From positions 41,758 to 105,757 of the forward strand of contig JAWCMT010000002.1 in assembly GCA_038849555.1 (NCBI GenBank): a DNA stretch of 64,000 bases, in the 5' to 3' direction. The number at the start of each line of letters is the position of its first letter. Positions within the stretch are counted from its first letter, which is position 1. The notes below the pieces were generated by a model that searched no databases, was not told where the DNA came from, and was given only the letters and a program-made list of their open reading frames with translations. The translations under genes were made by a program, and so were the position numbers. Below are positions 44,776 through 52,289 of this stretch, one piece after another. This DNA comes from JAOAIV01 sp038849555 (GTDB lineage Archaea > Thermoproteota > Bathyarchaeia > Bathyarchaeales > Bathycorpusculaceae).

Positions 44776-46104
44776 ATGAAAAACCCGAGTGAAGAGAAAA
44801 AATACATGCTTGACATCTCCCAGAAAGAAATCGAAGAATTAAGAGCGACCATCCGCGCTACTTCCAAAAAGATGACTGCTGACTATATTGAGCGGATGCG
44901 GAAGGCAGATAAGAACCGACCGGCGGCAATGCAGTACTTTGATGAGATAGCTGATTTTGAGAAGCGCGAGAAAGAGCTTCTTGCAGCCAAGGAAAACGGC
45001 AAAAAAGTCATCGGCTACATGTGCCTGTTCGCGCCGATAGAGCTGATTTTAGCAGCTGATGCTATTCCTGTCCGCGTCAACTCTGGCTGGTATGACGCAT
45101 CGAAGCTTGGCGACCGTGTCGTGCCAGTAGAAGTCTGCCCCATGGTGCGGTCAACAATAGGCGCAAAAATGATAGGTTTATCTCCTTATCTCGAGCTGAG
45201 CGACGCATTAATAAGCGGCTTAACATGCGATGGCATGACGAAATTGAGCGAAATCCTTAGCGATTACAAGCCTGTCTGGGCCATGGCGGTTCCGCGGCTT
45301 AAGGATTCCACGCAATCTTTGAGCTTCTGGAGAGAGGAAATGAAGACTTTAATGAAGCAGATTGAAGAGTTAACTGGAAACAAGATAACACGGAGCAAGT
45401 TGAAATCTGCTATAGAGCTTACGCAGCGGGCCACAAAGGCTTTCCGCAGGCTCCAAGACCTACGAAAGGGCAATCCAGTTATCATGGGGCGCGATGCTAT
45501 GCTGGTTAATCAGGCTTACATGTGGGATGACATAAAACGGTGGACTGAAAAGACTGAAGCGCTCTGCGAAGAGCTTGAAGAGCGCGCTCGACAAAAGCGC
45601 TGGGCGTGCTCGCCGGACACGCCGCGGGTTATGGTTACGGGCACGCCGATGATATGGCCTGACAACTGGAAAGTACCCTCAATCATCGAGGAGGCTAATC
45701 CCCAAGGTGTTCTCGTTGCAGATGAACTCTGCTCGAGCGAAAGGCTCCTATACGACCCCGTTGGCGTGGATGAGTGGACGATGGATGACATGCTTAACGC
45801 CATAGCCGAGCGGTATCTAATGGCGTCAACTTGCCCTTGCTTCACTTCCGAGGATGGAAACAAAGACCGAGTTAACTGGATACTTAACAAAGTCAAAGAA
45901 TGGAAAGTCAGCGGCGTAATCTACTATGTTGTCCGCGGCTGCATGCTCTATGCCATGGAGTACATGCGTGTCAAAAAGGTCTTAGACCGCATGAACGTTC
46001 CCATGTATTATTTGGATACGGAATACACGCGCGAGGATGTTGGCCCATTGAAGACAAGGGTTGAAGCCTTTCTTGAGATGCTGACCGCGCGCGTTGACAT
46101 ATAG
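44776..46104 (+). CDS. HgdB-like (2-hydroxyacyl-CoA dehydratase D subunit / double-cubane type) protein
   Basis: 442 residues of the HgdB/BcrBC/FldBC superfamily, which carry iron-sulfur clusters that receive ATP-driven electrons. Cysteines lie in the family motifs: C83 (GYMCLFAP), C121 (VEVCPMVRS), C151 (LTCDG), C319 (ADELCSS), C353 and C355 (STCPCF), and C389 (RGCMLYAMEY). That is more than the three per subunit of HgdA/HgdB and is compatible with a double-cubane [8Fe-9S] cluster in a homodimer. This point is an inference. Only one such subunit is encoded, whereas dehydratases and benzoyl-CoA reductases have two different ones. The start is the ATG at 44776, not the longer TTG frame that overlaps the upstream gene. 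Confidence 0.85.
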   Translation: MKNPSEEKKYMLDISQKEIEELRATIRATSKKMTADYIERMRKADKNRPAAMQYFDEIADFEKREKELLAAKENGKKVIGYMCLFAPIELILAADAIPVRVNSGWYDASKLGDRVVPVEVCPMVRSTIGAKMIGLSPYLELSDALISGLTCDGMTKLSEILSDYKPVWAMAVPRLKDSTQSLSFWREEMKTLMKQIEELTGNKITRSKLKSAIELTQRATKAFRRLQDLRKGNPVIMGRDAMLVNQAYMWDDIKRWTEKTEALCEELEERARQKRWACSPDTPRVMVTGTPMIWPDNWKVPSIIEEANPQGVLVADELCSSERLLYDPVGVDEWTMDDMLNAIAERYLMASTCPCFTSEDGNKDRVNWILNKVKEWKVSGVIYYVVRGCMLYAMEYMRVKKVLDRMNVPMYYLDTEYTREDVGPLKTRVEAFLEMLTARVDI

Positions 46105-46117
46105 AGGTGAAAGAATT

Positions 46118-46897
46118 ATGATAACGGCTGGAATAGATTTAGGAACTCAAAGCGTAAAAGTAGTCATTTTGAAAGACGGCAAGGTGCTGGCGCGCGGCAA
46201 AGCCTTTTCAGGATTTGACCCAGCAAAAGCTGCGGAACAGGCCCTCAGCGAAGCACTAAATCAAGCGGGTATTTCAATGGCGGATGTGCTTCATGTTACC
46301 GCCACGGGTTCAGGCATGGACTTAGCGTCTAACGCTAACAGCACTGTTAGCATGATGGGCGCCGACGCCAAAGCTGGAGTTTACCTGTTTCCAACCGCGC
46401 GGACAGTGGTCGATGTGGGTGCTGAAGAGGCGCGAGCAGTGAAATGCGATGACAAAGGAGTTATGGTGGACTTTGTTGTTAACGAGCGGTGCGCAGCAGG
46501 CGCAGGCACCTTCATTGAAGCCATGGCCAGAGCCCTAGAAGTCAAGCTGGAGGATATGGGTCCGCTTTCGCTTAAAGCTGAACGTGCAAGCTCGATTAAT
46601 GCGTCATGCGTTATCTTCGGCGAGTCAGATGTGGTTAGCTTAATTCATCGGCAAGAATCCAAGCCTGAAATTGCACGGGCTATATTTGACGCCATGGCTG
46701 ACCGCATCTCCTCCATGATACACAGGCTCGGCGTAACGCTTGACGTTGTGCTTGTAGGCGGCGTTGCGAGAGATGTTGGTTTCGTCGCATCATTAAAAAG
46801 GAAGCTTGGCATTGAATTACTAATACCCGAGTACCCCGAGTATGCTGGCGCTTTGGGCGCGGCGCTTGTCGCCGTCAACCGCGTTAAAAAGGTGTAG
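46118..46897 (+). CDS. BadF/BadG/BcrD-type activator ATPase, subunit 1
   Basis: 260 residues with the ASKHA (actin/Hsp70-like) fold: phosphate-1 loop AGIDLGTQSVKVVIL and C-terminal adenosine loop VLVGGVARDVGFV. C125 (NERCAAGAG) and C164 (NASCVIFGESD) are the ligands that bridge a [4Fe-4S] cluster between two subunits. The usual DVGGQD phosphate-2 motif reads DVGAEEARAV, as in the D-type subunit of class I benzoyl-CoA reductases. The sequence thus points to a heterodimer with the next gene's product. The start is ATG 46118 with AGGTG at 46105-46109. It hydrolyses ATP to push an electron into the HgdB-like protein. Confidence 0.87.
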   Translation: MITAGIDLGTQSVKVVILKDGKVLARGKAFSGFDPAKAAEQALSEALNQAGISMADVLHVTATGSGMDLASNANSTVSMMGADAKAGVYLFPTARTVVDVGAEEARAVKCDDKGVMVDFVVNERCAAGAGTFIEAMARALEVKLEDMGPLSLKAERASSINASCVIFGESDVVSLIHRQESKPEIARAIFDAMADRISSMIHRLGVTLDVVLVGGVARDVGFVASLKRKLGIELLIPEYPEYAGALGAALVAVNRVKKV

Positions 46898-46900
46898 AAA

Positions 46901-47809
46901 ATGGAAGAGCCGCCGAGAAAAGATGATGTAGAATATTGGCGTTGGCAGGAGTACCGTAGGGTCTTTTCGGAAAAGAAATGGCGCAATAAGGATGTGATCA
47001 CCGCTGGCATCGACGTCGGCTCGGTGGGTTCTAAAGCGGCTATAATGATTGATGGTGAAGTTTACTCTTGGGGCGTCATGCGCACAGGCTCAAATAGTCC
47101 TGACAGCGCCAAAAAAGTGCTTAACTGGGCCATGGAAGGCACAGGCTTAAGGCTTGACGACATCAAATACATAGTTGGAACAGGATACGGCCGCGTTAAC
47201 GTTCCCATGGCAAATAAAGCGGTCACGGAAATTGCTTGCCACGCGAAAGGCGCAAATTACATCTGGGGCCCAAGCGTCCGGACAGTGCTGGATGTTGGCG
47301 GGCAGGACATAAAAGCCATCCGTTGCGATGAGACTGGCCGCGTAGTTTCCTTTTTGATGAATGACAAGTGCGCAGCGGGCACAGGCAGAGGTATGGAAGT
47401 TTTCGCCGACCTGCTGAAAATTCCAATCGAGAAAATCGGTGAAGTCTCACTCAATGTGGAAGAGGAGCCGCCGCCCGTCAGCTGCACATGCGTAGCTTTC
47501 GCGAAAACTGAAGCCATGAGCCTGCTCCGCAAGGGCTGGTCGAAAGAGAAAGTGTTAGCTGCCTATACGCATGCGATGGCTATAAGAATGAGCAATCTTG
47601 TAAAGCGAGTTGGGCTTGAAAGAGAGTTCGTTATCACTGGCGGGCAATCGAAAAACATCGGCATTGTTTCGCGGATAGAAAAAATACTTGGCGTCAAATG
47701 CCTTCCAATGCCTAATTGGCGGGAAAACGGTTTAGATCCCATGATCGCCGGAGCCATCGGCGCAGCTTTGTTCGCTAAAGCGCTGTATGAGAAAGAGCAG
47801 AAAAGCTGA
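46901..47809 (+). CDS. BadF/BcrA/BzdQ-type activator ATPase, subunit 2
   Basis: 302 residues. The same ASKHA fold as the gene before, but with an N-terminal extension (about 1-30, containing EYWRWQEYRRVF) that I associate with BzdQ-like subunits. The phosphate loops are canonical: AGIDVGSVGSKAAI and DVGGQDIKAI. The iron-sulfur ligands are C157 (NDKCAAGTG) and C197 (CTCVAFAKTE), with an extra C195 next to it. The adenosine loop is FVITGGQSKNIGIV. Starts 3 bp after the first ATPase gene stops. Two different ATPases in one operon match the benzoyl-CoA reductase AD module and not the homodimeric activator of simple dehydratases. Confidence 0.87.
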   Translation: MEEPPRKDDVEYWRWQEYRRVFSEKKWRNKDVITAGIDVGSVGSKAAIMIDGEVYSWGVMRTGSNSPDSAKKVLNWAMEGTGLRLDDIKYIVGTGYGRVNVPMANKAVTEIACHAKGANYIWGPSVRTVLDVGGQDIKAIRCDETGRVVSFLMNDKCAAGTGRGMEVFADLLKIPIEKIGEVSLNVEEEPPPVSCTCVAFAKTEAMSLLRKGWSKEKVLAAYTHAMAIRMSNLVKRVGLEREFVITGGQSKNIGIVSRIEKILGVKCLPMPNWRENGLDPMIAGAIGAALFAKALYEKEQKS

Positions 47810-47820
47810 GGTGACAGGCT

Positions 47821-48108
47821 GTTATCACGCATTATGGTTACAGCGACGGCTCAGGCGAATACTACATTGTCATTGACTCTGACAAGTGCAGCGGCTGCGG
47901 CGAATGCGTGAAGGCTTGTCCGCAATCTGCCCTTGAACTGGTAACCATGCTGATTGACTTGGAGGATAAGACGGTGGCGGCGGTGACAGAGCAGCAACGC
48001 AAAAACATCAAGTACGCGTGTTCTCCGTGCAAGCCTGAGAGCGGAAAGGCTCCGTGCGTGTTAGCTTGCGCTGAAAAGGCCATTTGGTGCGTTTGGAATC
48101 CTCGTTAA
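47821..48108 (+). CDS. ferredoxin-like two-cluster protein, no standard start codon
   Basis: The frame reads VITHYGYSDGSGEYYIVIDSDKCSGCGECVKACP and ends at 48108, about 95 residues. The first motif CxxCxxCxxxCP binds a [4Fe-4S] cluster. The second is CSPC with CVLACAEKAIWC spaced by PESGKAP. The frame opens after a TGA at 47812-47814 and has no ATG, GTG or TTG before 47908; that GTG lies inside the first cluster motif and cannot be the true start. A good GAGGTGA at 47808-47814 points to initiation near GTT 47821 or ATC 47824. Either a rare start codon or a base error is present. It is the last gene of the reductase operon and the likely electron donor for the ATPases. Confidence 0.8.
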   Translation, partial: VITHYGYSDGSGEYYIVIDSDKCSGCGECVKACPQSALELVTMLIDLEDKTVAAVTEQQRKNIKYACSPCKPESGKAPCVLACAEKAIWCVWNPR

Positions 48109-48174
48109 AAGGTATGTATACCTTAAATTTGGAATGAATATGCATGCGCGGCGGTAGAGCTGGAATGGAGCAAA

Positions 48175-48705
48175 ATGAATAGCGAAATCGAACCAAAAAG
48201 GCCATTGGCGCCGAAAAAAGAGATTTTTATTTCACATGGAAAAGACACGAAACCTTTGAATGAATTGAAGGCTATGCTTATTGAATTCGGGCTGACACCG
48301 GTTGTTCTCAGCGAACAGTCAAGCGGGGGCAAAACGTTAATGGAGAAACTTGAGGCTTACTCGGATGTTGGTTACGCGTTTGTTATTCTGACGCCAGACG
48401 ATTTGGGCGGTTTCGTTGAAATGGGCAGCAAATGGTCAAGACCGCAAAGACTCAGAAAGTTCTTGAAAACCGCTTATCCTCGCCCTCGACAAAACGTGAT
48501 TCTTGAATTTGGATATTTCGTCGGAAAACTAGGTCGCAGCAGAGTTTGCTGCTTGTTGAAAAAACCAGTTGAACAGCCCTCGGATATGCAAGGCATTGTA
48601 TATTTAAGCTTCAAGGAGTCATTGGAAGAGATAAGAATGGACATAATAAGGGAGCTAAAGGCAGCAGGCTATGAAATTGAAGCACAAACGGCATCTTCTA
48701 AATAG
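48175..48705 (+). CDS. TIR-like nucleotide-binding domain protein
   Basis: 176 residues. The core starts KEIFISHGKDTKPLNELKAMLIEFGLTPVVLSEQ, continues SDVGYAFVILTPDD, and has QNVILEFGYFVGKLGRSRVC with E111 at the place of the NADase glutamate. This is the 'predicted nucleotide-binding, TIR-like' family (PF10137 type) whose bacterial members act as effectors in CBASS/Pycsar-type antiviral systems. Here it is encoded alone: no cyclase, sensor or membrane effector lies next to it. Activity as an NAD+ hydrolase is therefore a hypothesis. The ATG at 48175 opens the longest natural frame. A Lys/Pro-rich N-terminal tail of about 14 residues precedes the domain. Confidence 0.8.
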   Translation: MNSEIEPKRPLAPKKEIFISHGKDTKPLNELKAMLIEFGLTPVVLSEQSSGGKTLMEKLEAYSDVGYAFVILTPDDLGGFVEMGSKWSRPQRLRKFLKTAYPRPRQNVILEFGYFVGKLGRSRVCCLLKKPVEQPSDMQGIVYLSFKESLEEIRMDIIRELKAAGYEIEAQTASSK

Positions 48706-48753
48706 GTTATTTATCTGCGCATGCACCTTTTAGCTGGGGCTTTTTTCTATTTC

Positions 48754-49018
48754 TTAAAAACTGTTGCATACTCCAATAGGGTAAACCTTTGTTTGCAACA
48801 ACATTCTAACAAGCTTTATGAGCTTTGCCATTTTCGTAAAATCAGCATTATCGCTATTTGGTGTAATGAGGTGGTATTTAAACTCACGATACCTACGCGA
48901 CTGGACCCTAAGCCTTGCTTCTTTGATCAGACTTTTAATTAGATTCGCCGACTTCGTCTATTATTTCTCGAATTTGCTTTTCAGTTCTGGCGGCATACAT
49001 ATAATATAGAAGGGGCAT
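48754..49018 (-). pseudogene. small minus-strand gene broken by a 1-base frameshift
   Basis: From ATG 49018 (or 49000) the minus strand encodes YMYAARTEKQIREIIDEVGES and hits a TAA near 48939. One base over, the frame is open for about 60 codons: SLIKEARLRVQSRRYREFKY, then HLITPNSDNADFTKMAKLIK and a tail ending VCNSF, with its stop at 48754-48756. Removing one A near 48935-48945 joins them into about 87 residues with even amino-acid composition. It is basic and helical, perhaps nucleic-acid binding. It could be a true pseudogene or an assembly error. The rest of the 565-bp interval 48706-49270 shows no other gene. Confidence 0.5.
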
Positions 49019-49270
49019 AGACAAAAATCGCACAATAGTTCAGTCCTTGCAAGAGAACACAGCCAGCAACCAGCCGTAACAAACCGCAATTTTCCGTGAT
49101 TTTTTTGACTATCAATTTGTTTTCTGATGTGTAGCTGGTGTAGTAGAATCGTTGTGCATATTGGGAATACGTATGGTTATGGCTTCACTTAGATATGTCT
49201 TGAGAATTCGCTACATTTATTTAAGCTAAGCTCATATTGGATAAGCTGAAAGTAAGAAGGGAAGCAACCG

Positions 49271-49822
49271 ATGTCCAAGAAACCGCAATCCAAAGACGAA
49301 GCATTAGAGGCCTTAGATTTCATAGTTAACGTTCTAAAGGAGCACGAGAAGGACTTGGATAAGCTGATAAACGAGTTAGGCACGGTTGCGTCATCTCTGG
49401 GGGAAACTGGAGAATTAAGCTCGAAGGTTGAAAAGATAGAGGAAAGAATAAACGGCTTACAAAATGAGATAAACAGCCTAATTAATTACCTGTCAACTTC
49501 GCCTCGTGAAGCCGTTGTTCCTACCGTTGCACAAAAGGCTGCGGCACCGCAAGCGCAAGCGCCTGTAGTGCATGGGCCGCCTGTGATTTTGAGGTGTAAG
49601 CAGTGGGAGGATTTTCAGACGTTGGCTTGTCAAGCGCAGACTTTGTCTTTTATGGTTAAGGAGGCGGAGAAGACTTTTCAGGTTGATGCGCTTAAGGGTA
49701 ACCAGATTATTACTTATAGTGGTGAGCTTCCCAAGTTTGCGTCGCTTTTGAAGATGTGGTTGTCTAAGCAGTTGGATGTTTCTGAGCAGAGGATTTTGGA
49801 AGGCGTTTTGGCTATAGGGTAG
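49271..49822 (+). CDS. coiled-coil protein of unknown function (183 aa)
   Basis: The N-terminal 80 residues form a heptad-like coiled coil (LDFIVNVLKEHEKDLDKLIN, VEKIEERINGLQNEINSLIN). An Ala/Pro/Gln-rich linker (about 82-105, AQKAAAPQAQAPVV) and a small globular domain (about 108-183, ILRCKQWEDFQTLACQAQTL...LSKQLDVSEQRILEGVLAIG) follow. There is no signal or membrane segment. Codon use changes at the linker: the second half strongly prefers G/T-ending codons, unlike the first. This suggests a fusion or a mosaic history. No recognised family. The TATA-like box at about 49220 (TTATTTAAG) lies upstream. Confidence 0.72.
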   Translation: MSKKPQSKDEALEALDFIVNVLKEHEKDLDKLINELGTVASSLGETGELSSKVEKIEERINGLQNEINSLINYLSTSPREAVVPTVAQKAAAPQAQAPVVHGPPVILRCKQWEDFQTLACQAQTLSFMVKEAEKTFQVDALKGNQIITYSGELPKFASLLKMWLSKQLDVSEQRILEGVLAIG

Positions 49823-49855
49823 GCGTTGTCTGTAGTTTATTTGTGATGCATAATG

Positions 49856-49865
49856 CTTTTATAAG
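49856..49865 (+). promoter_or_regulatory. TATA box upstream of small genes
   Basis: CTTTTATAAG is a near-consensus archaeal box A. It ends about 20 bp before the ATG pair at 49886-49891, the spacing expected for a leaderless message. Confidence 0.5.
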
Positions 49866-49885
49866 CGTCTCGTATCTTAAGTCTT

Positions 49886-50053
49886 ATGATGCAAATTTGG
49901 AGGGCTAATCGAGGTTGAAGGCTAACCCAACAAGCCAACAGAATTTTTTCCGTTCTCGAAGCCTTCTCCTTTCTCCTCGATGACGGATTGGCAGTTGGAC
50001 AGCCAACAAACAATGACAAACGCCCTCCAACCCACATCAAACAAAAAGGCTGA
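49886..50053 (+). pseudogene. small coding frame interrupted by TGA or frameshift
   Basis: The frame ATG ATG at 49886 reads MMQIWRANRG, meets TGA at 49916-49918, and then stays open as RLTQQANRIFSVLEAFSF, LLDDGLAVGQPTNNDK, RPPTHIKQKG to a stop at 50051-50053. The second part looks truly coding, yet has no start codon in frame. A TTG at 49915, 10 nt after GGAGGG (49899-49904), reads LKANPTSQQN in another frame and would enter the coding frame after a +1 shift. So either one base is wrong in the assembly or the gene is decayed. It is placed 5 bp before the next small gene and has the same A/C-rich codon use. Confidence 0.4.
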
Positions 50054-50058
50054 AACAG

Positions 50059-50205
50059 ATGGATAAAGAAAAAACCCTACAACGCGAATTCGCCGAAGCA
50101 CTAATAAAATTCGAAAAAACAATGGAAGACCTATACTTACTCCAACACGTCTCAAAAGACCTCAAAAACTACAAAAAAATGATCAGACTAAAAAAATACG
50201 ACTAA
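50059..50205 (+). CDS. small basic helical protein (48 aa)
   Basis: Frame MDKEKTLQREFAEALIKFEK continues to KKYD at 50205. It is highly charged and helical, with no membrane segment. Codons end mostly in C or A, as in the fragment just upstream and the ABC transporter genes downstream, which supports real translation. It starts 5 bp after the preceding small frame stops and lies about 150 bp before the ABC ATPase gene. Function unknown. It might be a regulator or accessory of the transporter, but only position suggests that. Confidence 0.55.
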   Translation: MDKEKTLQREFAEALIKFEKTMEDLYLLQHVSKDLKNYKKMIRLKKYD

Positions 50206-50352
50206 ACATGATTCCTACAACCTCTCACTTATTTAACAAACACATTACACCCTATAATTGACACATGAAAGCTTCCCCCAGTGTTTTCTCACAAAGTAAT
50301 CAAACACTTATATGTCCTCAAAAATGAATACATATGATGAGGAAAACTGTAG

Positions 50353-51297
50353 ATGGACCTTGCCATCGAAACAGTAGACTTAACAAAAAAATATGGCTCG
50401 CTAACAGCAGTAAACAAGTTAAATCTAAAGGTCAAACGAAACACAATTCATGGTTTCCTAGGCCCAAACGGCGCAGGAAAAACCACAACAATAAAAATTC
50501 TCGTAGGACTACTAAAACCAAACGAAGGCACAGTCAAAATTCTCGGAAAAGAAGTGCAAGGCGATCAGGCAGATACACGATTAAGCATAGGTTACATGCC
50601 CGAGTTACCCAAATTCCCCAAGCACTTGAAGGGCTCGGAACTCTTAGATGTTTACGGCCAAATGTACGGCATGACCAAACAGGAACGCCTAATGCAAATA
50701 CCCAAACTAATCGAGTTAGTGGGGCTTAAAGGAAGAGAAAACGACCCTATCGGAAAATACAGCAAAGGAATGCAGCAGCGCATTGGCATAGCCCAAGCAC
50801 TGCTAAATAATCCAGAAATTGTCATCTTAGACGAACCCAGCCTAGGCTTAGACCCAGTAGGCATGGTGGAAGTAAGAGAACTCGTGAAAGCCATCGCCAA
50901 AGAAGACCGAACCGTGTTCATATCTTCCCATCTGCTCTTTGAGGTTGAGCAAGTCTGCACGCATGTTACCATAATCAACCGCGGAAAAGCCTTGATCTCC
51001 GATACGTTACAGAACGTGCTAAGCAAGCTTTCAGGACCTGCTACGCTGCATGTAGAGGTGACCGCGCTATCCAACGCAATCGTTGCGGCTGTGCGGAATT
51101 TGCCCTTTGTCGCGGATATAACCCAAAACGGAAACTTTCTAAGCATCGATTTAACGACGCATGACGATGCAAGACCACAAGTTTCTCAAGCCATAACAAA
51201 AGCCGGAGGAATCATAGTTTCCATGAACCTGCAGCGGCAGAATCTTGAAAGCGCCTTTATGACACTTGTCAGCAAACAGCAAGGAGGCGAAACCTAA
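50353..51297 (+). CDS. ABC transporter ATP-binding protein (ABC-2 export type)
   Basis: 314 residues. Walker A GPNGAGKTTT, Q-loop IGYMPELPKFP, signature YSKGMQQRIGIAQAL, Walker B IVILDEPSLGLDP and the H-switch FISSHLL are all intact. A C-terminal ~80-residue domain typical of the CcmA/NatA-like exporters follows (about 225-314). It powers the membrane protein encoded immediately downstream, whose ATG directly follows this stop codon. Likely cargo (antibiotic, lipid, Na+ or polysaccharide) cannot be told from sequence. CTTATATG about 45 bp upstream (50308-50315) may be the TATA box. Confidence 0.93.
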   Translation: MDLAIETVDLTKKYGSLTAVNKLNLKVKRNTIHGFLGPNGAGKTTTIKILVGLLKPNEGTVKILGKEVQGDQADTRLSIGYMPELPKFPKHLKGSELLDVYGQMYGMTKQERLMQIPKLIELVGLKGRENDPIGKYSKGMQQRIGIAQALLNNPEIVILDEPSLGLDPVGMVEVRELVKAIAKEDRTVFISSHLLFEVEQVCTHVTIINRGKALISDTLQNVLSKLSGPATLHVEVTALSNAIVAAVRNLPFVADITQNGNFLSIDLTTHDDARPQVSQAITKAGGIIVSMNLQRQNLESAFMTLVSKQQGGET

Positions 51298-52269
51298 ATG
51301 ACTGCAACCGCACATGTAGCAAGTACGCAGCGGCCAAGCTGGTTTACGCGTTTCTGGGCAGTTGTAAAATACGAGATGCTTTGGAATATCCGAAAGAAAA
51401 AGTTCATAGGCTTAGTCATAGCCGCTTTCGCGCTAGTCACTGTGCAGTTGGCGCTACCAGCAGCTTTCGGCGTCGACCAGAACCCAGATTTTGCAGTGAC
51501 ATTTAGCGCTGGGAACCTTTTATTCTTTCTTTTCGCCATCGTAACCGCCATGAACAGCATATCAGGCGAGTTTGAAAGCGGCACAATTGTCCCGTTGCTG
51601 ACGAAACCTGTTTCAAGAACAATGGTGTTCCTCGGCAAACTCCTCGCTGCATTCATTGTTCTCATGGTAACTTACACGGTGCTCTTCACGTACTCCACAG
51701 TTGGCGGAATAATCGTGTACGGGCCACAGGAAAACCTCCACTTGGTGCCGCTTGCGCTTTTAGGCAACGTCCTCAGCACATTTCTCTGGATTGCAATAGT
51801 TTTAGCTGCAGGCGCAATCTCAAAAAACTCCTTAATCGCAGCGCTCAGCGCCTTCAGCTTATTCGTTGCATTCGGCTTCGCAACAGCAATCGTTTCAACC
51901 TTCTCAAACCAGCCTGAAATCCTGCATTACATACCCGGAAGCGGAGTAACCGGCACACTGAATGTGCCGCCGAGAGGCGCAAACATCACGATACAGAACA
52001 TAACCTTGACAGCAAATTCCATATCCACCGGCACAGACAGCATAGGCGCTAATCTGGTCAATTATGCACTTTATCCTTCCGCGACAGTGAATGTCACAAG
52101 AATGGACGTATTCTCAGCCAAGCCGGGGCAGCCGCCACAGATAAGGCATCTTTACACTGAGCCGATCAGCCTTGTCGTAGCAAGATCCATAGCAGTGGCA
52201 CTTATGTACACTTTCGTGTTTCTCTTTATCGCTTGGTACGCGTTTAAACGGGCACAAATACTCGAATAG
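51298..52269 (+). CDS. ABC-2 type membrane permease
   Basis: 323 residues with six predicted helices. Helices 1-2 flank a large extracellular loop, and a second large loop (about 205-295, NVPPRGANITIQNITLTANSI...) lies before the last helix. The segment SGEFESGTIVPLLTKPVSRTMVFLGKLLA is the conserved ABC-2 element between helices 2 and 3 that contacts the ATPase. It starts right at the end of the ATPase gene (no spacer), so they are translated as a unit. Dimeric exporter; substrate unknown. Confidence 0.9.
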   Translation: MTATAHVASTQRPSWFTRFWAVVKYEMLWNIRKKKFIGLVIAAFALVTVQLALPAAFGVDQNPDFAVTFSAGNLLFFLFAIVTAMNSISGEFESGTIVPLLTKPVSRTMVFLGKLLAAFIVLMVTYTVLFTYSTVGGIIVYGPQENLHLVPLALLGNVLSTFLWIAIVLAAGAISKNSLIAALSAFSLFVAFGFATAIVSTFSNQPEILHYIPGSGVTGTLNVPPRGANITIQNITLTANSISTGTDSIGANLVNYALYPSATVNVTRMDVFSAKPGQPPQIRHLYTEPISLVVARSIAVALMYTFVFLFIAWYAFKRAQILE

Positions 52270-52289
52270 CCCATGGTTTATTGGGCTTT

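Noticed and set aside
49916..49918. TGA as a selenocysteine or read-through codon
   Set aside because: No stem-loop typical of archaeal SECIS elements was recognised and no selenoprotein family matches. Frameshift or error is simpler.
50652..51146. 164-codon minus-strand frame
   Set aside because: Antisense shadow of the ABC ATPase gene with complete Walker and signature motifs.
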